Assembly: GCF_001956695.1 (NCBI RefSeq)
Contig: NZ_CP019070.1
Coordinates: 124,001 to 188,000, forward strand
Reading direction: 5' to 3'
Source of the DNA: Poseidonibacter parvus
GTDB lineage: Bacteria > Campylobacterota > Campylobacteria > Campylobacterales > Arcobacteraceae
DNA: 64,000 bases
The notes under the pieces were generated by a model that was not told the origin of the DNA, did no database searches, and worked only from the letters and a program-made list of their open reading frames with translations. Made by a program: the position numbers and the translations under genes. This document shows positions 55,631-64,000 of this stretch, one piece after another (within the stretch, counting starts at the first letter, position 1; the number at the start of each line of letters is the position of its first letter).

Positions 55631-56719
55631 TTATTGGCTAACTGCCGTGTCTCTTGATTTATTTTTAGTATCAACCCAAATATTTGGAGTTGAACCACCA
55701 GGTGTTAAGAAGATTTTTGCATCCTTATTAACTTTAAGCGCTTCATTAAATTTACCTTGTACATCAATTTGTTGCATATGTAAAAGATTTGGTGTTAAAG
55801 ATTTTGCAATTGCTTCATTAGCTGCTGCTTGTGCTTTTGCTTCAATAGTAACTGCATCTGCTCTACCTTGTGCTTCAATTCTGTTTGCTTCAGCATCACC
55901 AATAGCTTTAGCAGCTCTTTTTTCAGCTTCTTGTTTTGTTCTTAAAACTTCGTATTTTACTCTTTCAGATTCTTGATTTGCAATTTGAACTCTTTCAATT
56001 TGCTCTTTAATCTTAGTTGGTAAAACAATTTCTCTTAATTGAACTGATTGTAAAATTACTGGTTGACCATTTAAAGAATTAATATCTTCTTCAATACCAG
56101 TTTGAATTTTTACAGCAATTTCATTTCTTTTTGTTGGTAATTCTTCAGCTGTGTAACTTCCTACAACATTTCTTACAACATCTCTTACAACAGGGTTAAT
56201 AATTTTATCTTCCCAAGAAAGTCCCCAGTTAGCAATTGTATTTGGAGCACCATCTGCTGTTAATCTATATTGAACAGTTAACTCAATTGAAACAGGTAAA
56301 CCTCTAGCATCAAGAATAGAAATTGCTGGGTTAATTCTAATTCCAGAATCAAATCCACTGATTTCTTCAACTGATTTGTAGTTCATCAATCTTACTTTTG
56401 TATCAACTAAGATAACTTTTTGAAATACTGGAATATAGAAATGGAAACCAGGTCTTAATGGCTCTTCTGTATATTTACCTGTAGTTACTTTAATACCCAC
56501 TTGTCCTGATTCAACAATTACAAAAGGTTTAAATATAAATAAAGCAGCTATAAGTGCAATAATTACATAAATTAATCCTGCTTTTTTACCTAAATTTTTA
56601 AAAAATTCAGGTGGCTCAAAAGGAGGTTGATAATTACCACCTCCACCATTATTATTAGATGAACTTCCTCCACCGTTTTGTTGTTGTTTTTTCTTAAAAT
56701 AGTCGTTATCTATTGGCAT
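55631..56719 (-). CDS. SPFH/prohibitin-family membrane protein (HflK/HflC-like)
   Basis: 362 residues. Short Gly/Asn/Pro-rich cytoplasmic start (GGGSSSNNNGGGG), one membrane helix (AGLIYVIIALIAALFIF, about 48-65), then the SPFH/band 7 domain (VESGQVGIKVTTGKY; LRPGFHFYIPVF) and a long coiled coil (TKQEAEKRAAKAIGDAEANR). Such proteins form large membrane assemblies and often control FtsH protease. No ftsH is adjacent. The Asn/Gly-rich start resembles HflK proteins. Confidence 0.9.
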   Translation of the reverse strand: MPIDNDYFKKKQQQNGGGSSSNNNGGGGNYQPPFEPPEFFKNLGKKAGLIYVIIALIAALFIFKPFVIVESGQVGIKVTTGKYTEEPLRPGFHFYIPVFQKVILVDTKVRLMNYKSVEEISGFDSGIRINPAISILDARGLPVSIELTVQYRLTADGAPNTIANWGLSWEDKIINPVVRDVVRNVVGSYTAEELPTKRNEIAVKIQTGIEEDINSLNGQPVILQSVQLREIVLPTKIKEQIERVQIANQESERVKYEVLRTKQEAEKRAAKAIGDAEANRIEAQGRADAVTIEAKAQAAANEAIAKSLTPNLLHMQQIDVQGKFNEALKVNKDAKIFLTPGGSTPNIWVDTKNKSRDTAVSQ

Positions 56720-56815
56720 AAATATTCCTTAAAATTTTATATTTTATTTATTGGCTTCTTTTGAAGCACAAAAGAGCAAAATAAACTTTGATCTATTGTA
56801 CTTCAAAAAAATGTT

Positions 56816-57736
56816 TTAATTAATGTAAGTTAAATCTTTAATGTATTTAGGATTCTTACCTGCAACTACATCAAAATATGCTGTTTGTAAAGCTTCAGTA
56901 ATTGGACCTCTTTCACCTTTTCCAATAATTCTTGCATCAATATCTCTAATTGGAGTTACTTCAACAGCAGTTCCTGTAAAGAATGCTTCATCTGCAATAT
57001 AAACTTCTTCTCTTGTTAATCTTCTTCTTACAACTTCATAACCTAAATCTTGTGCTAAATCAATTACCGTAGCTTGTGTGATTGACTCTAATGAGTTATC
57101 ATTTGGAGGAGTAATAATTACGCCATCTCTAACAATAAAGAAACAAGCTCCAGAAGCTTCAGCAATATAACCTTGGTCATCTCTTAATAATGCTTCATCA
57201 TATCCACATTCAACTGCTTCACCTTTAGCCATTTGAGAGTTTAAGTAATTTGCAACTGCTTTTGCTTTACCCATTCCAGAAGTATTAGAATTTCTAGTCA
57301 TTGATGCAATTTTTACTCTTACACCTTTTTTCATTCCTTCTTCACCTAAATATGCTCCCCATTCCCATGCAGAAATAGAAACATTTACAGGTGCTTCTTT
57401 ATGGTAAAGTCCCATAACTCCATAACCTAAATAAACTAATGGTCTTATATAAGCACCTTCAGTTAATTCATTTTTTTGTAATAATTCAATTTGAGCTTTA
57501 TTTAATTCATCTTCAGTAAAAGGAACATCAATTAATGTCATTTTTGCTGATCTTAAAAGTCTTTTAGTATGTTCTTCTAATTTGAAAATAGCACATCTAC
57601 CATCATGAGTTTTATATGCTTTTGTACCTTCAATAGCACCATTTCCATAATGAAGTGTATGAGAAAGTACATGAACTTTAGCATCATGCCAAGCTACAAA
57701 TTCTCCGTCCATCCAAATATATTTTGCTTCAGTCAT
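56816..57736 (-). CDS. ilvE: branched-chain amino-acid aminotransferase
   Basis: Fold-type IV PLP transaminase for the last step of Leu, Ile and Val synthesis. 306 residues. Marks: IWMDGEFVAWHDAKVHVLSH, HYGNGAIEGTKAY, the PLP Lys in GMGKAKAVANYLNS, YDEALLRDDQGYIAEASG, and TGTAVEVTPIRDID near the end. Divergent from the lipoprotein gene; starts after a weak AGGAAT. Confidence 0.96.
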   Translation of the reverse strand: MTEAKYIWMDGEFVAWHDAKVHVLSHTLHYGNGAIEGTKAYKTHDGRCAIFKLEEHTKRLLRSAKMTLIDVPFTEDELNKAQIELLQKNELTEGAYIRPLVYLGYGVMGLYHKEAPVNVSISAWEWGAYLGEEGMKKGVRVKIASMTRNSNTSGMGKAKAVANYLNSQMAKGEAVECGYDEALLRDDQGYIAEASGACFFIVRDGVIITPPNDNSLESITQATVIDLAQDLGYEVVRRRLTREEVYIADEAFFTGTAVEVTPIRDIDARIIGKGERGPITEALQTAYFDVVAGKNPKYIKDLTYIN

Positions 57737-57890
57737 TGTATAAATTCCTATTAGATTTAATTTAAGATATTATTTTATCTAAGATAATATTAAAAAATGA
57801 TGGCATAAGATATTTCTTGTGAATTTTATTTGAATTAGCGTGTATTTATGGTATATTATCAAAAAAATTAATAGGGTACAAATCTACAAT

Positions 57891-58589
57891 ATGAATTACA
57901 AAAATATTATAAAAACAATCTCTTCTTTGACATTAATTCTTCTTTTATCAGGGTGTACACATAAACTTATTACTTATGATAAAGATGGAAATATAATTGA
58001 AGATTTAAGCGAAACAAAAACAGAGAAAATAGAAAAAATTATATATAAAAGACCAGCAGTTTCTTTGTTATTAAAAAACAGAATAAGAGATGTTTTAAAA
58101 GCAATGTCTAAAAATGATTTAATTAAATTAAATCAAGAATATATCCATCCTTCATTTGGGTTTTACAACTTATATAAAATTGATGGGGCAAAAGTTATTG
58201 TTGAGCAAAAAATGATCTATAATATTGTAGATGAAGAAACAGAAGAGATTTCTCATATAATTTCTAGAGTAAAGCCAAAATCTACAAGTTTAAAAATAAT
58301 TGAAAAAAATGTTAAGTTTGATTGTAGTCCAAATGACGATGCTTTTTATGGATGGAATGATGATGGTTTATTTTTATCAAATAAAAGTGATTTTCCTCTT
58401 TTAAAAATGATGAAAAACTATAGTACTTATAAACAAAAAGATTTTCAAAAAGCAGAACAAATCGAAAATACTAGTTATAAAGTTGTTTTAACTCCTGAGT
58501 TATCTTTTTATTTAACTTTTATTGATAATAATTGGTATATAACATTAATAGATAGAATTACTACAGATTGTAGTTCACCAGATTACTAA
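57891..58589 (+). CDS. hypothetical lipoprotein
   Basis: 232 residues from ATG 57891, chosen because it opens directly onto a lipoprotein signal (KTISSLTLILLLSGC, lipid Cys at about 22). The frame is open upstream to a GTG at 57840, but that would add a non-signal stretch. The mature part is alpha/beta with one Cys pair (DCSPND; TDCSSPDY). A short motif EYIHPSFGFYNLY suggests a conserved family I do not recognise. No strong ribosome binding site. Confidence 0.7.
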   Translation: MNYKNIIKTISSLTLILLLSGCTHKLITYDKDGNIIEDLSETKTEKIEKIIYKRPAVSLLLKNRIRDVLKAMSKNDLIKLNQEYIHPSFGFYNLYKIDGAKVIVEQKMIYNIVDEETEEISHIISRVKPKSTSLKIIEKNVKFDCSPNDDAFYGWNDDGLFLSNKSDFPLLKMMKNYSTYKQKDFQKAEQIENTSYKVVLTPELSFYLTFIDNNWYITLIDRITTDCSSPDY

Positions 58590-58594
58590 AACTA

Positions 58595-58613
58595 TTTGCA
58601 ACTAAGTTGCAAA
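58595..58613. promoter_or_regulatory. Fur/Zur-like 7-1-7 palindrome overlapping ribA promoter
   Basis: TTTGCAACT-A-AGTTGCAAA is a perfect 9-1-9 palindrome containing TGCAACT-N-AGTTGCA. Its TTGCAA (58596-58601) also serves as a -35, 16 bases before TATAAA at 58618-58623, so a bound protein would block ribA. The same core occurs twice before znuA. Confidence 0.7.
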
Positions 58614-58654
58614 TAAGTATAAAATGATAAAATTCTCCTAAAAAAAGGAGAATT

Positions 58655-59218
58655 ATGTCTCTTCAAATTTCAAATATAGCAAAACTTCCAACACAATATG
58701 GTAACTTTAAAATACAGTCATTCAAAGAAAATGAACTTGAACACTTTATTATTTTTACAGAAGAATTACCCTTAATTCCTTTTATACGAATTCATTCTGA
58801 GTGTTTAACAGGAGATGTTTTTAAAAGTATAAAATGTGATTGTGGAGAACAACTTGATTTTGCAATGAAAAAGATTGCAAAAGAGGGTGGTATGATAATT
58901 TATTTAAGACAAGAAGGTAGAGGAATTGGACTTTTCAATAAAGTTAATGCATATGCTTTTCAAGACCATGGCTTTAATACAATTGAAGCAAATGAGAAAT
59001 TAGGTTTTGAAGCTGATTTAAGAAAATTTGACTTAGTTCCTAAGATATTAAAAGAGTTTAAAATAGATAAAATTAAACTGATGACAAATAATCCACGAAA
59101 ATTAAGCGCTTTAGAAGATATTGAAATAGTTGAGAGAATTCCAGTTTTAATAAGTTCTTGTGAATATAACTATGAGTATTTAAAAGTAAAAAAAGAAGAG
59201 TTAGGTCATCTTTTATAA
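58655..59218 (+). CDS. ribA: GTP cyclohydrolase II
   Basis: First step of riboflavin synthesis from GTP. 187 residues, a stand-alone RibA without a fused RibB. Zinc ligands are in HSECLTGDVFKSIKCDCGEQL; substrate site RQEGRGIGLFNK; MTNNPRK and RIPVLI near the end are also typical. Strong AAAGGAG ribosome binding site. The upstream palindrome, shared with znuA, points to metal-responsive control. Ends in the terminator shared with znuA. Confidence 0.96.
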   Translation: MSLQISNIAKLPTQYGNFKIQSFKENELEHFIIFTEELPLIPFIRIHSECLTGDVFKSIKCDCGEQLDFAMKKIAKEGGMIIYLRQEGRGIGLFNKVNAYAFQDHGFNTIEANEKLGFEADLRKFDLVPKILKEFKIDKIKLMTNNPRKLSALEDIEIVERIPVLISSCEYNYEYLKVKKEELGHLL

Positions 59219-59243
59219 AGTAAAACCTTTTAAGGTTTTACTT
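59218..59243. terminator. bidirectional terminator between ribA and znuA
   Basis: AAGTAAAACCTT-TT-AAGGTTTTACTT, a perfect 12-pair inverted repeat that overlaps both stop codons. Confidence 0.85.
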
Positions 59244-60179
59244 ATTATTTGCTATTGTATTTGCAACATGTATTAGGTTTTTTGACCAATTTGTAGCAAG
59301 TGGTGTTTCTTTGATAACTTTTATTTTTAATTCATCTGCAATTACTTTTGCACTTTTATCAGAAAATTCACTTTGTGTAAATATTGCTTTTATATTTTCT
59401 TTTTTTGCTTCTTCAATAATTCTTTTTAACATTTTAGGTTTAGGCTCTTTCCCTTCAACTTCAATTGGAAATTGAACTAGATTATAATCTTTTGCGAAAT
59501 ATCCCCATGCTGGATGGAAAACCATAAATTTAGAGTCTTTTGGTATTTTAGAAAAAATCTCTTTTATTTTTTTATCTGTTTGATTTATTTCTTCTAAAAA
59601 ATTATTATAATTATTTAAATAATAATCTTTATTTGAAGCATCAATTTCAACTAAAGTATCATAAATATTTTTTGCCATAATTTTTACATTTTGAGGACTT
59701 GTCCAAGTGTGTGGATCTTCTTTATATTTTACTTCTTCTTTATGTTCATCATGTTCATCGTGTTCATCGTGTTCATCGTGATGTGCATGTTCCTTATGCT
59801 TTTTATGTTCATGAGAATCATGCTCATTGTGTTTATCACCATGATGATGATTGTGCTTTTTCATCATTATTCTTTTTATATCTTTTGTCATTTCAACAAA
59901 TTTCATATTTTTGTTTTGATTCGCAAATTTTTCAAGCCAAGTATCTTCAAATCCAAAACCAATTGGGAAATATATATCAGCCTTTGAAATATGTACCATT
60001 TGTGATGGTTTTGGTTCATAAGAGTGAGGATTACTTCCTGGTGTAACCATTGCAACGACATTAATTTTATCTGCTCCAATTTTTTCTACAAATGTTTGTT
60101 GAGGTAAAATACTAACTACTATATTTGTTTGTGCATAAACAAAATTTACTAATAAAATAAATGGGATTAAAAATCTCAT
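59238..60179 (-). CDS. znuA: zinc ABC transporter substrate-binding protein (ZnuA-like)
   Basis: 313 residues. Signal peptide ending VYA; metal-binding cluster A-I plan with IVVSILPQQTFVEKIG, NPHSYEPKPSQM (His ligand), a His/Asp-rich flexible loop at about 105-155 (HNHHHGDKHNEHDSHEHKK, then four DEH units), EDPHTWTSP, and FHPAWGYFAKDY. The His-rich loop is the usual zinc-sensing feature of ZnuA. The znuB and znuC genes are not adjacent. Expression is likely metal-controlled through two palindromes upstream. Confidence 0.93.
   Translation of the reverse strand: MRFLIPFILLVNFVYAQTNIVVSILPQQTFVEKIGADKINVVAMVTPGSNPHSYEPKPSQMVHISKADIYFPIGFGFEDTWLEKFANQNKNMKFVEMTKDIKRIMMKKHNHHHGDKHNEHDSHEHKKHKEHAHHDEHDEHDEHDEHKEEVKYKEDPHTWTSPQNVKIMAKNIYDTLVEIDASNKDYYLNNYNNFLEEINQTDKKIKEIFSKIPKDSKFMVFHPAWGYFAKDYNLVQFPIEVEGKEPKPKMLKRIIEEAKKENIKAIFTQSEFSDKSAKVIADELKIKVIKETPLATNWSKNLIHVANTIANNK
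59744..59779. repeat. 9-base tandem repeat in the His-rich loop of znuA
   Basis: Four units of GTTCATCGT-type repeat (first unit GTTCATCAT) encode repeated Asp-Glu-His on the minus strand. In-frame gain or loss of units would change loop length without a frameshift. Confidence 0.85.
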
Positions 60180-60199
60180 ATAATTCTCCTTTTATATAT

Positions 60200-60214
60200 T
60201 GCAACCAAGTTGCA
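60200..60214. promoter_or_regulatory. Fur/Zur-like palindrome, znuA proximal
   Basis: TGCAACC-A-AGTTGCA, one mismatch to the 7-1-7 core. It lies 20 bases before the znuA ATG, over the predicted transcript start. Confidence 0.65.
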
Positions 60215-60245
60215 TTTGTGGAATAATAATAAAAAATTTATTAAA

Positions 60246-60260
60246 TGCAACTTAGTTGCA
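60246..60260. promoter_or_regulatory. Fur/Zur-like palindrome, between znuA and methyltransferase
   Basis: TGCAACT-T-AGTTGCA, a perfect 7-1-7 palindrome. It overlaps a TTGCAT that is 16 bases from TATTAT on the znuA strand, and lies 16 bases before a TATAAT (60277-60282) on the other strand, so it could govern both divergent genes. Confidence 0.7.
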
Positions 60261-60322
60261 CTTAATAAATTAATGATATAATAAGTAAAATACAAAATTA
60301 AGTAAAATAACAAGGTTTAAAT

Positions 60323-60919
60323 ATGAGTCAACAAGAGTTTTGGAATAGTAAATTTTCAAGAGATGGTTTTTTATATGGTACAAAACCAAATGCATTTATC
60401 TCTTCTAAAATAAAACTTTTAAGAGATAAATCACAAGTACTATGCTTAGGTGAAGGTGAAGGAAGAAATGCAATATTTTTTGCAAAAAAAGGCTATGAAG
60501 TCACAGCTTTAGATGCTTCAGATATTGGATTATCAAAACTTCAACAAAGAGCAACAGAAGAAAATTTGAATATTCATACTTTGTGTTTAGATTTAAATGA
60601 ATGGGATACAAGTCATAAATATGATGTAATCGTAGCTTCTTATTTACATATGCATAAAGAAGATAGAATATCATTATTTGAAAAAATTGAAGAATCTTTA
60701 AATGATGATGGTTACTTTATTGGTGAATTCTTTTCTACAAAACAAATAAACTATTCAAGTGGTGGCCCAAGGGATGAAGACTTACTATATACTGTTGATG
60801 ATTTTAAAAAATCTTTTGCCTTATGTGATAAAGAAATATATGAACAAGTTACAATACTTGATGAAGGAAAAGGTCATCAAGGCGAAGCTTGTGTTATTAG
60901 AGTAGTAATACAAAAATAG
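60323..60919 (+). CDS. class I SAM-dependent methyltransferase
   Basis: 198 residues. Motif I CLGEGEGRNAIFFAKKGY, motif II acidic VTALDAS, motif III-like YDVIVASYLHMH. TehB-like and related small-molecule methyltransferases share this plan, with an N-terminal WNSKFSRDGFLYGTKPN. Substrate unknown. Start ATG follows AAGGTT. Divergent from znuA across 143 bases holding two palindromes, so metal-linked control is possible. Confidence 0.85.
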   Translation: MSQQEFWNSKFSRDGFLYGTKPNAFISSKIKLLRDKSQVLCLGEGEGRNAIFFAKKGYEVTALDASDIGLSKLQQRATEENLNIHTLCLDLNEWDTSHKYDVIVASYLHMHKEDRISLFEKIEESLNDDGYFIGEFFSTKQINYSSGGPRDEDLLYTVDDFKKSFALCDKEIYEQVTILDEGKGHQGEACVIRVVIQK

Positions 60920-61054
60920 CATATATTAAAAAATCTAATCAATACTCTATTACTAGGGTATTGACCCAATAATCGCTTAACAGAAATTTAACGAAAATTT
61001 GAATACACTCCAAATAATTAATAGAAATAAAAAATATAAAAAATAGAGAATAAA

Positions 61055-64000
61055 ATGTTAGAAAAAATACAAAATATCATAAAAGAAAAAATACTAATAA
61101 TAGATGGAGCAATGGGAACACAGCTTCAAATATCTGATATCAAAGCAGAAGAGTGGATGTATGAAGGCGTTGATTTAGAAGGTTGTAACGAACTTCTAAA
61201 TTTAACCGCTCCTCATATCTTACGAAATATTCATGATAATTATGCAAGTGCTGGTTCTAATTTAATTACTACAAATACTTTTGGTTCAATGCCTTGGGTT
61301 TTAGATGAATACGATATTCCTCAGACTTCTTATGAATTATCGAAATTAGGAGCACAACTTGCAAAAGAAGCTTGTGTAAAATATGAAACACCTGATAATC
61401 CAAAATTTGTGTTAGGTTCTGTTGGACCTGGTACTAAACTTCCTTCACTTGGACATATAAAATATGATGAAATGTATGAGGGATATAAAATAATGGCTCA
61501 AGGGCTTGCTGATGGTGGAACGGACGTTTTCTTACTTGAAACTTGTCAAGATCCTTTACAAATAAAAGCAGCACTTCATGCACTAAATGATGCAGCTCCA
61601 CAAATTCCAATTATGGTATCAGTAACAATTGAAATGACAGGAACAATGCTAATTGGAACAGATGCACAAACAATTGCAGCTATTATGGCTCCTTTTAATA
61701 TTTTATCACTTGGTTTTAACTGTGGAACGGGTCCTAAGCAAGTTCATAAACATGTAAAATCATTAAGCGAAGTTTCAAAGTTTCCAATTTCTGTTCATGC
61801 AAATGCGGGACTTCCTCAAAATAAAGGTGGAGTTTCTTATTATCCAATGGGACCAGAAGAGTTTACAAAACTACAAAAAGAGTTTTTAGAAATTAATGGG
61901 GTTGCATTTTTAGGTGGATGTTGTGGAACAACTCCTGAACATATAAAAGTACTTTCTCAAACAGTTAAAGATATAAAACCTTTAAAACCTTGTGGATTCT
62001 TAAAAGCATCGTTAGCCTCACTATTTAGTACAGTAACTTTAAAGCAAGAACCTGCACCACTTCTTATAGGTGAACGTTCAAACGCTACAGGTTCAAAAGC
62101 CTTTAGAGAATTACTAAAAGCAAATGATTATGAGGGAACTTTAACTGTTGGACAACAACAAGTAAGAGCAGGGGCACATATTATTGATGTATCTGTTGGG
62201 TTTGCAGGTCGAGATGAAAGAGAAGATATGGATAAGGTTGTTGAGCTTTATTCTCAAAAGATATCACTTCCTTTAATGCCAGATTCTACACAAATTTATG
62301 CACTTGAAGCAGCACTTAAACAAATTGGTGGAAGACCAATTATTAACTCTGTTAACTTAGAGGATGGAGAAGAGAAATTTGATGCTGTTTGTAAGTTAGC
62401 TAAAAAATTTGGAGCTGCTTTAGTATGTCTTACAATTGATGAAGTTGGAATGGCAAAAACTAAAGAAGATAAAATTAGAATTGCTGAGCGTATTTATGAC
62501 TTATGTGTAAATAGACACGGTTTTGATCCTCATGATTTAGTATTTGATATGCTTACATTTACTATAGGTTCTGGTGATGATGAATATAGAACAGCAGGTA
62601 TTGAAACACTTGAAGCTATTAGAGAATTCCAAATACTTCATCCTGAAGTAGGTACTACTCTTGGACTTTCAAATATCTCTTTTGGTTTAGACATAAAAGC
62701 TAGAGCTTATTTAAATTCTATTTATTTAGATTATTGTGTGCAAGCTGGTTTAACATCTGCTATTGTAAATGTAAAGCATATTTTACCTCTTAATAAAATC
62801 TCTGAAGCAGATAAAAAAGCTTGTGATGATTTAATCTTTAATAATCAAGAAAGTGGTGATCCTTTATTTACTTTTATTGAGCACTTTTCAAACGTTGATG
62901 ATTTAGAAGAACAAAGTGATGAAGAATACCAAAATCTTGAACCTATTGAGAAAGTTAAGAAGTTATTACTTGATGGTGATAAAGATAGATTACTTCCTTT
63001 AGTTGAAGAATTAAGACATGATGTAAAACCAGAAATAATAGTAAATGAATGGCTAATTGATGGTATGAAAATCATTGGTGAATTATTTGGTTCTGGACAA
63101 ATGCAATTACCATTTGTATTGCAAAGTGCAGAAACTATGAAAGCTACAGTTGATGCTTTAAATCCATATTTACCAAAAGAAGAAAAAGCTAGTGAAACTG
63201 TAATTGTAGTAGGAACTGTAAAAGGTGATGTTCATGATGTTGGTAAGAATTTAGTTGATATTATTCTTTCAAACAATGGATTTAAAGTTATAAACATTGG
63301 GATAAAAGCTGATTTAAACTCTTTCTTAATAGCTGCAAAAGAGCATAAAGCACAAGCTATTGGAATGAGTGGATTACTTGTAAAATCAACTGCTGTTATG
63401 AAAGAAAACTTAGAAGAGTTACAAAAAATGGGTATTGATATTCCAGTACTTATTGGTGGAGCAGCACTTACAAAAGGTTTTGTAAATGATTTTTGTAGAC
63501 CTATTTATGATGGACCAATTTTCTATTGTAGAGATGCCTTTGATGGTGTAATTTCTATGCAAAGAATTGAAGAAGGTGACTTAGAAAATACTGCTTTAGC
63601 AGCTGATTTAATTGAAGTAGCAGATACAAGTGATAAAGTTGAAAAGGAAGAGGTTGTAATTCCTCCTTATGAAGAGATATCATTACCTCCTAAAGCACCT
63701 TTTGTTTTTCCTCCTTTATGGGATAGAATTGGAAAAAGTGGAAGTGCAATAGATAAAGAGTTAGTATTTAAATGGATAAACCATAGAGTTTTATTTAGAC
63801 AAAGATGGGGATATAAAAGAGGGAAACAAGATAGAGATGCTTTCTTAAAATATGAAGAAGAAACAGTAGAGCCATTATATAGAAAACTAAAAGATGATTT
63901 ACTTGATAAAGATATCTTTGATCCTATTGCTATATATGCTTATTATCCTTGTATTTCTCATGATAATAAACTTTATATTTTTTCTAAAGAACATTTATTT
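61055..64000 (+). CDS. metH: cobalamin-dependent methionine synthase, 3' end beyond the window
   Basis: 982 codons are present and the frame is still open at the edge. Domains in order: homocysteine-binding barrel (IDGAMGTQLQ; zinc ligands including GGCCGTTPEH near 290); pterin-binding barrel (IGERSNATGSKAF, near 340); cobalamin cap and Rossmann domains (GDVHDVGKN with the B12-ligating His, near 727; MSGLLVKSTAVM); and the first part of the activation domain (WGYKRGK). Transfers methyl from methyltetrahydrofolate to homocysteine. The start is 135 bases after the methyltransferase gene; I saw no SAM or cobalamin riboswitch in that gap. Confidence 0.96.
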   Translation, partial: MLEKIQNIIKEKILIIDGAMGTQLQISDIKAEEWMYEGVDLEGCNELLNLTAPHILRNIHDNYASAGSNLITTNTFGSMPWVLDEYDIPQTSYELSKLGAQLAKEACVKYETPDNPKFVLGSVGPGTKLPSLGHIKYDEMYEGYKIMAQGLADGGTDVFLLETCQDPLQIKAALHALNDAAPQIPIMVSVTIEMTGTMLIGTDAQTIAAIMAPFNILSLGFNCGTGPKQVHKHVKSLSEVSKFPISVHANAGLPQNKGGVSYYPMGPEEFTKLQKEFLEINGVAFLGGCCGTTPEHIKVLSQTVKDIKPLKPCGFLKASLASLFSTVTLKQEPAPLLIGERSNATGSKAFRELLKANDYEGTLTVGQQQVRAGAHIIDVSVGFAGRDEREDMDKVVELYSQKISLPLMPDSTQIYALEAALKQIGGRPIINSVNLEDGEEKFDAVCKLAKKFGAALVCLTIDEVGMAKTKEDKIRIAERIYDLCVNRHGFDPHDLVFDMLTFTIGSGDDEYRTAGIETLEAIREFQILHPEVGTTLGLSNISFGLDIKARAYLNSIYLDYCVQAGLTSAIVNVKHILPLNKISEADKKACDDLIFNNQESGDPLFTFIEHFSNVDDLEEQSDEEYQNLEPIEKVKKLLLDGDKDRLLPLVEELRHDVKPEIIVNEWLIDGMKIIGELFGSGQMQLPFVLQSAETMKATVDALNPYLPKEEKASETVIVVGTVKGDVHDVGKNLVDIILSNNGFKVINIGIKADLNSFLIAAKEHKAQAIGMSGLLVKSTAVMKENLEELQKMGIDIPVLIGGAALTKGFVNDFCRPIYDGPIFYCRDAFDGVISMQRIEEGDLENTALAADLIEVADTSDKVEKEEVVIPPYEEISLPPKAPFVFPPLWDRIGKSGSAIDKELVFKWINHRVLFRQRWGYKRGKQDRDAFLKYEEETVEPLYRKLKDDLLDKDIFDPIAIYAYYPCISHDNKLYIFSKEHLF

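Noticed and set aside
59691-60046. Two long plus-strand frames (98 and 115 codons) over the znuA region
   Set aside because: They are mirror readings of the His-rich loop and signal part of znuA, with low-complexity His/Val/Phe repeats and no ribosome binding site.
60920-61054. Looked for a SAM or cobalamin riboswitch before metH
   Set aside because: The 134-base gap is too short for a cobalamin riboswitch plus promoter, and I see no conserved core; only a weak GGGT-ATTG-ACCC inverted repeat.

Overview
The window is AT-rich DNA from a Campylobacterota bacterium, most likely a member of Arcobacteraceae. The best lineage marker is ispDF followed by an HP1021/Cj1608-type orphan regulator and pgpA, with an mrp ATPase nearby; I recall this neighbourhood from Campylobacter, Helicobacter and Arcobacter. 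The lineage call is from memory of gene order and protein style, not from a search. About 48 protein genes are supported. I see no tRNA, rRNA, CRISPR array or intact insertion sequence. The first gene is cut by the left edge and metH by the right edge.

Left accessory part (1-11.4 kb): the end of a PLD-DEAH helicase-DUF3427 protein, then a 479-base gap holding a possible decayed reverse-strand gene. Next is one giant hybrid NRPS/PKS (thioesterase - adenylation - carrier - KS - AT - KR - carrier). It faces a short operon encoding a Sfp-type phosphopantetheinyl transferase, which would activate its carrier domains, and a small Cys-rich protein. This is a compact, apparently self-contained biosynthetic locus.

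Pilus part (11.7-28.1 kb): twelve genes on one strand form a type IVb-like pilus or secretion locus. It has a lipoprotein secretin, a platform protein, a single hexameric ATPase and two bitopic inner-membrane proteins. It also has three short proteins that look like mature pilins without any leader peptide, and four periplasmic paralogues sharing one N-terminal module. Two of those carry RCC1-like propeller repeats. An SH3-like protein and a GHKL-like regulator close the locus. No prepilin peptidase lies in the window. This is the strongest candidate for an undescribed system.

Housekeeping part (28-64 kb): purT; coaE-dapF-bax; purM; a GAPDH-like gene; a small cytochrome c with an FNR-type box; a LysE-type exporter; a TetR-RND efflux operon ending in a dicarboxylate/amino-acid symporter; yceI; an aminotransferase-hisZ-purA-DUF507-carA run; ispDF-HP1021-pgpA; an HDOD gene; a nosR-like/apbE pair; mrp; hisIE; an SPFH gene; ilvE; a lipoprotein; ribA; znuA; a methyltransferase; and metH.

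Regulation visible in the bases: a 7-1-7 palindrome (TGCAACT-N-AGTTGCA) lies once before ribA and twice between znuA and the methyltransferase gene, suggesting a Fur/Zur-type regulon. A perfect palindrome sits at the TetR promoter. Several clean bidirectional terminators separate convergent genes. A large imperfect palindrome starts inside the 3' end of carA, next to a run of unusually GC-rich codons.
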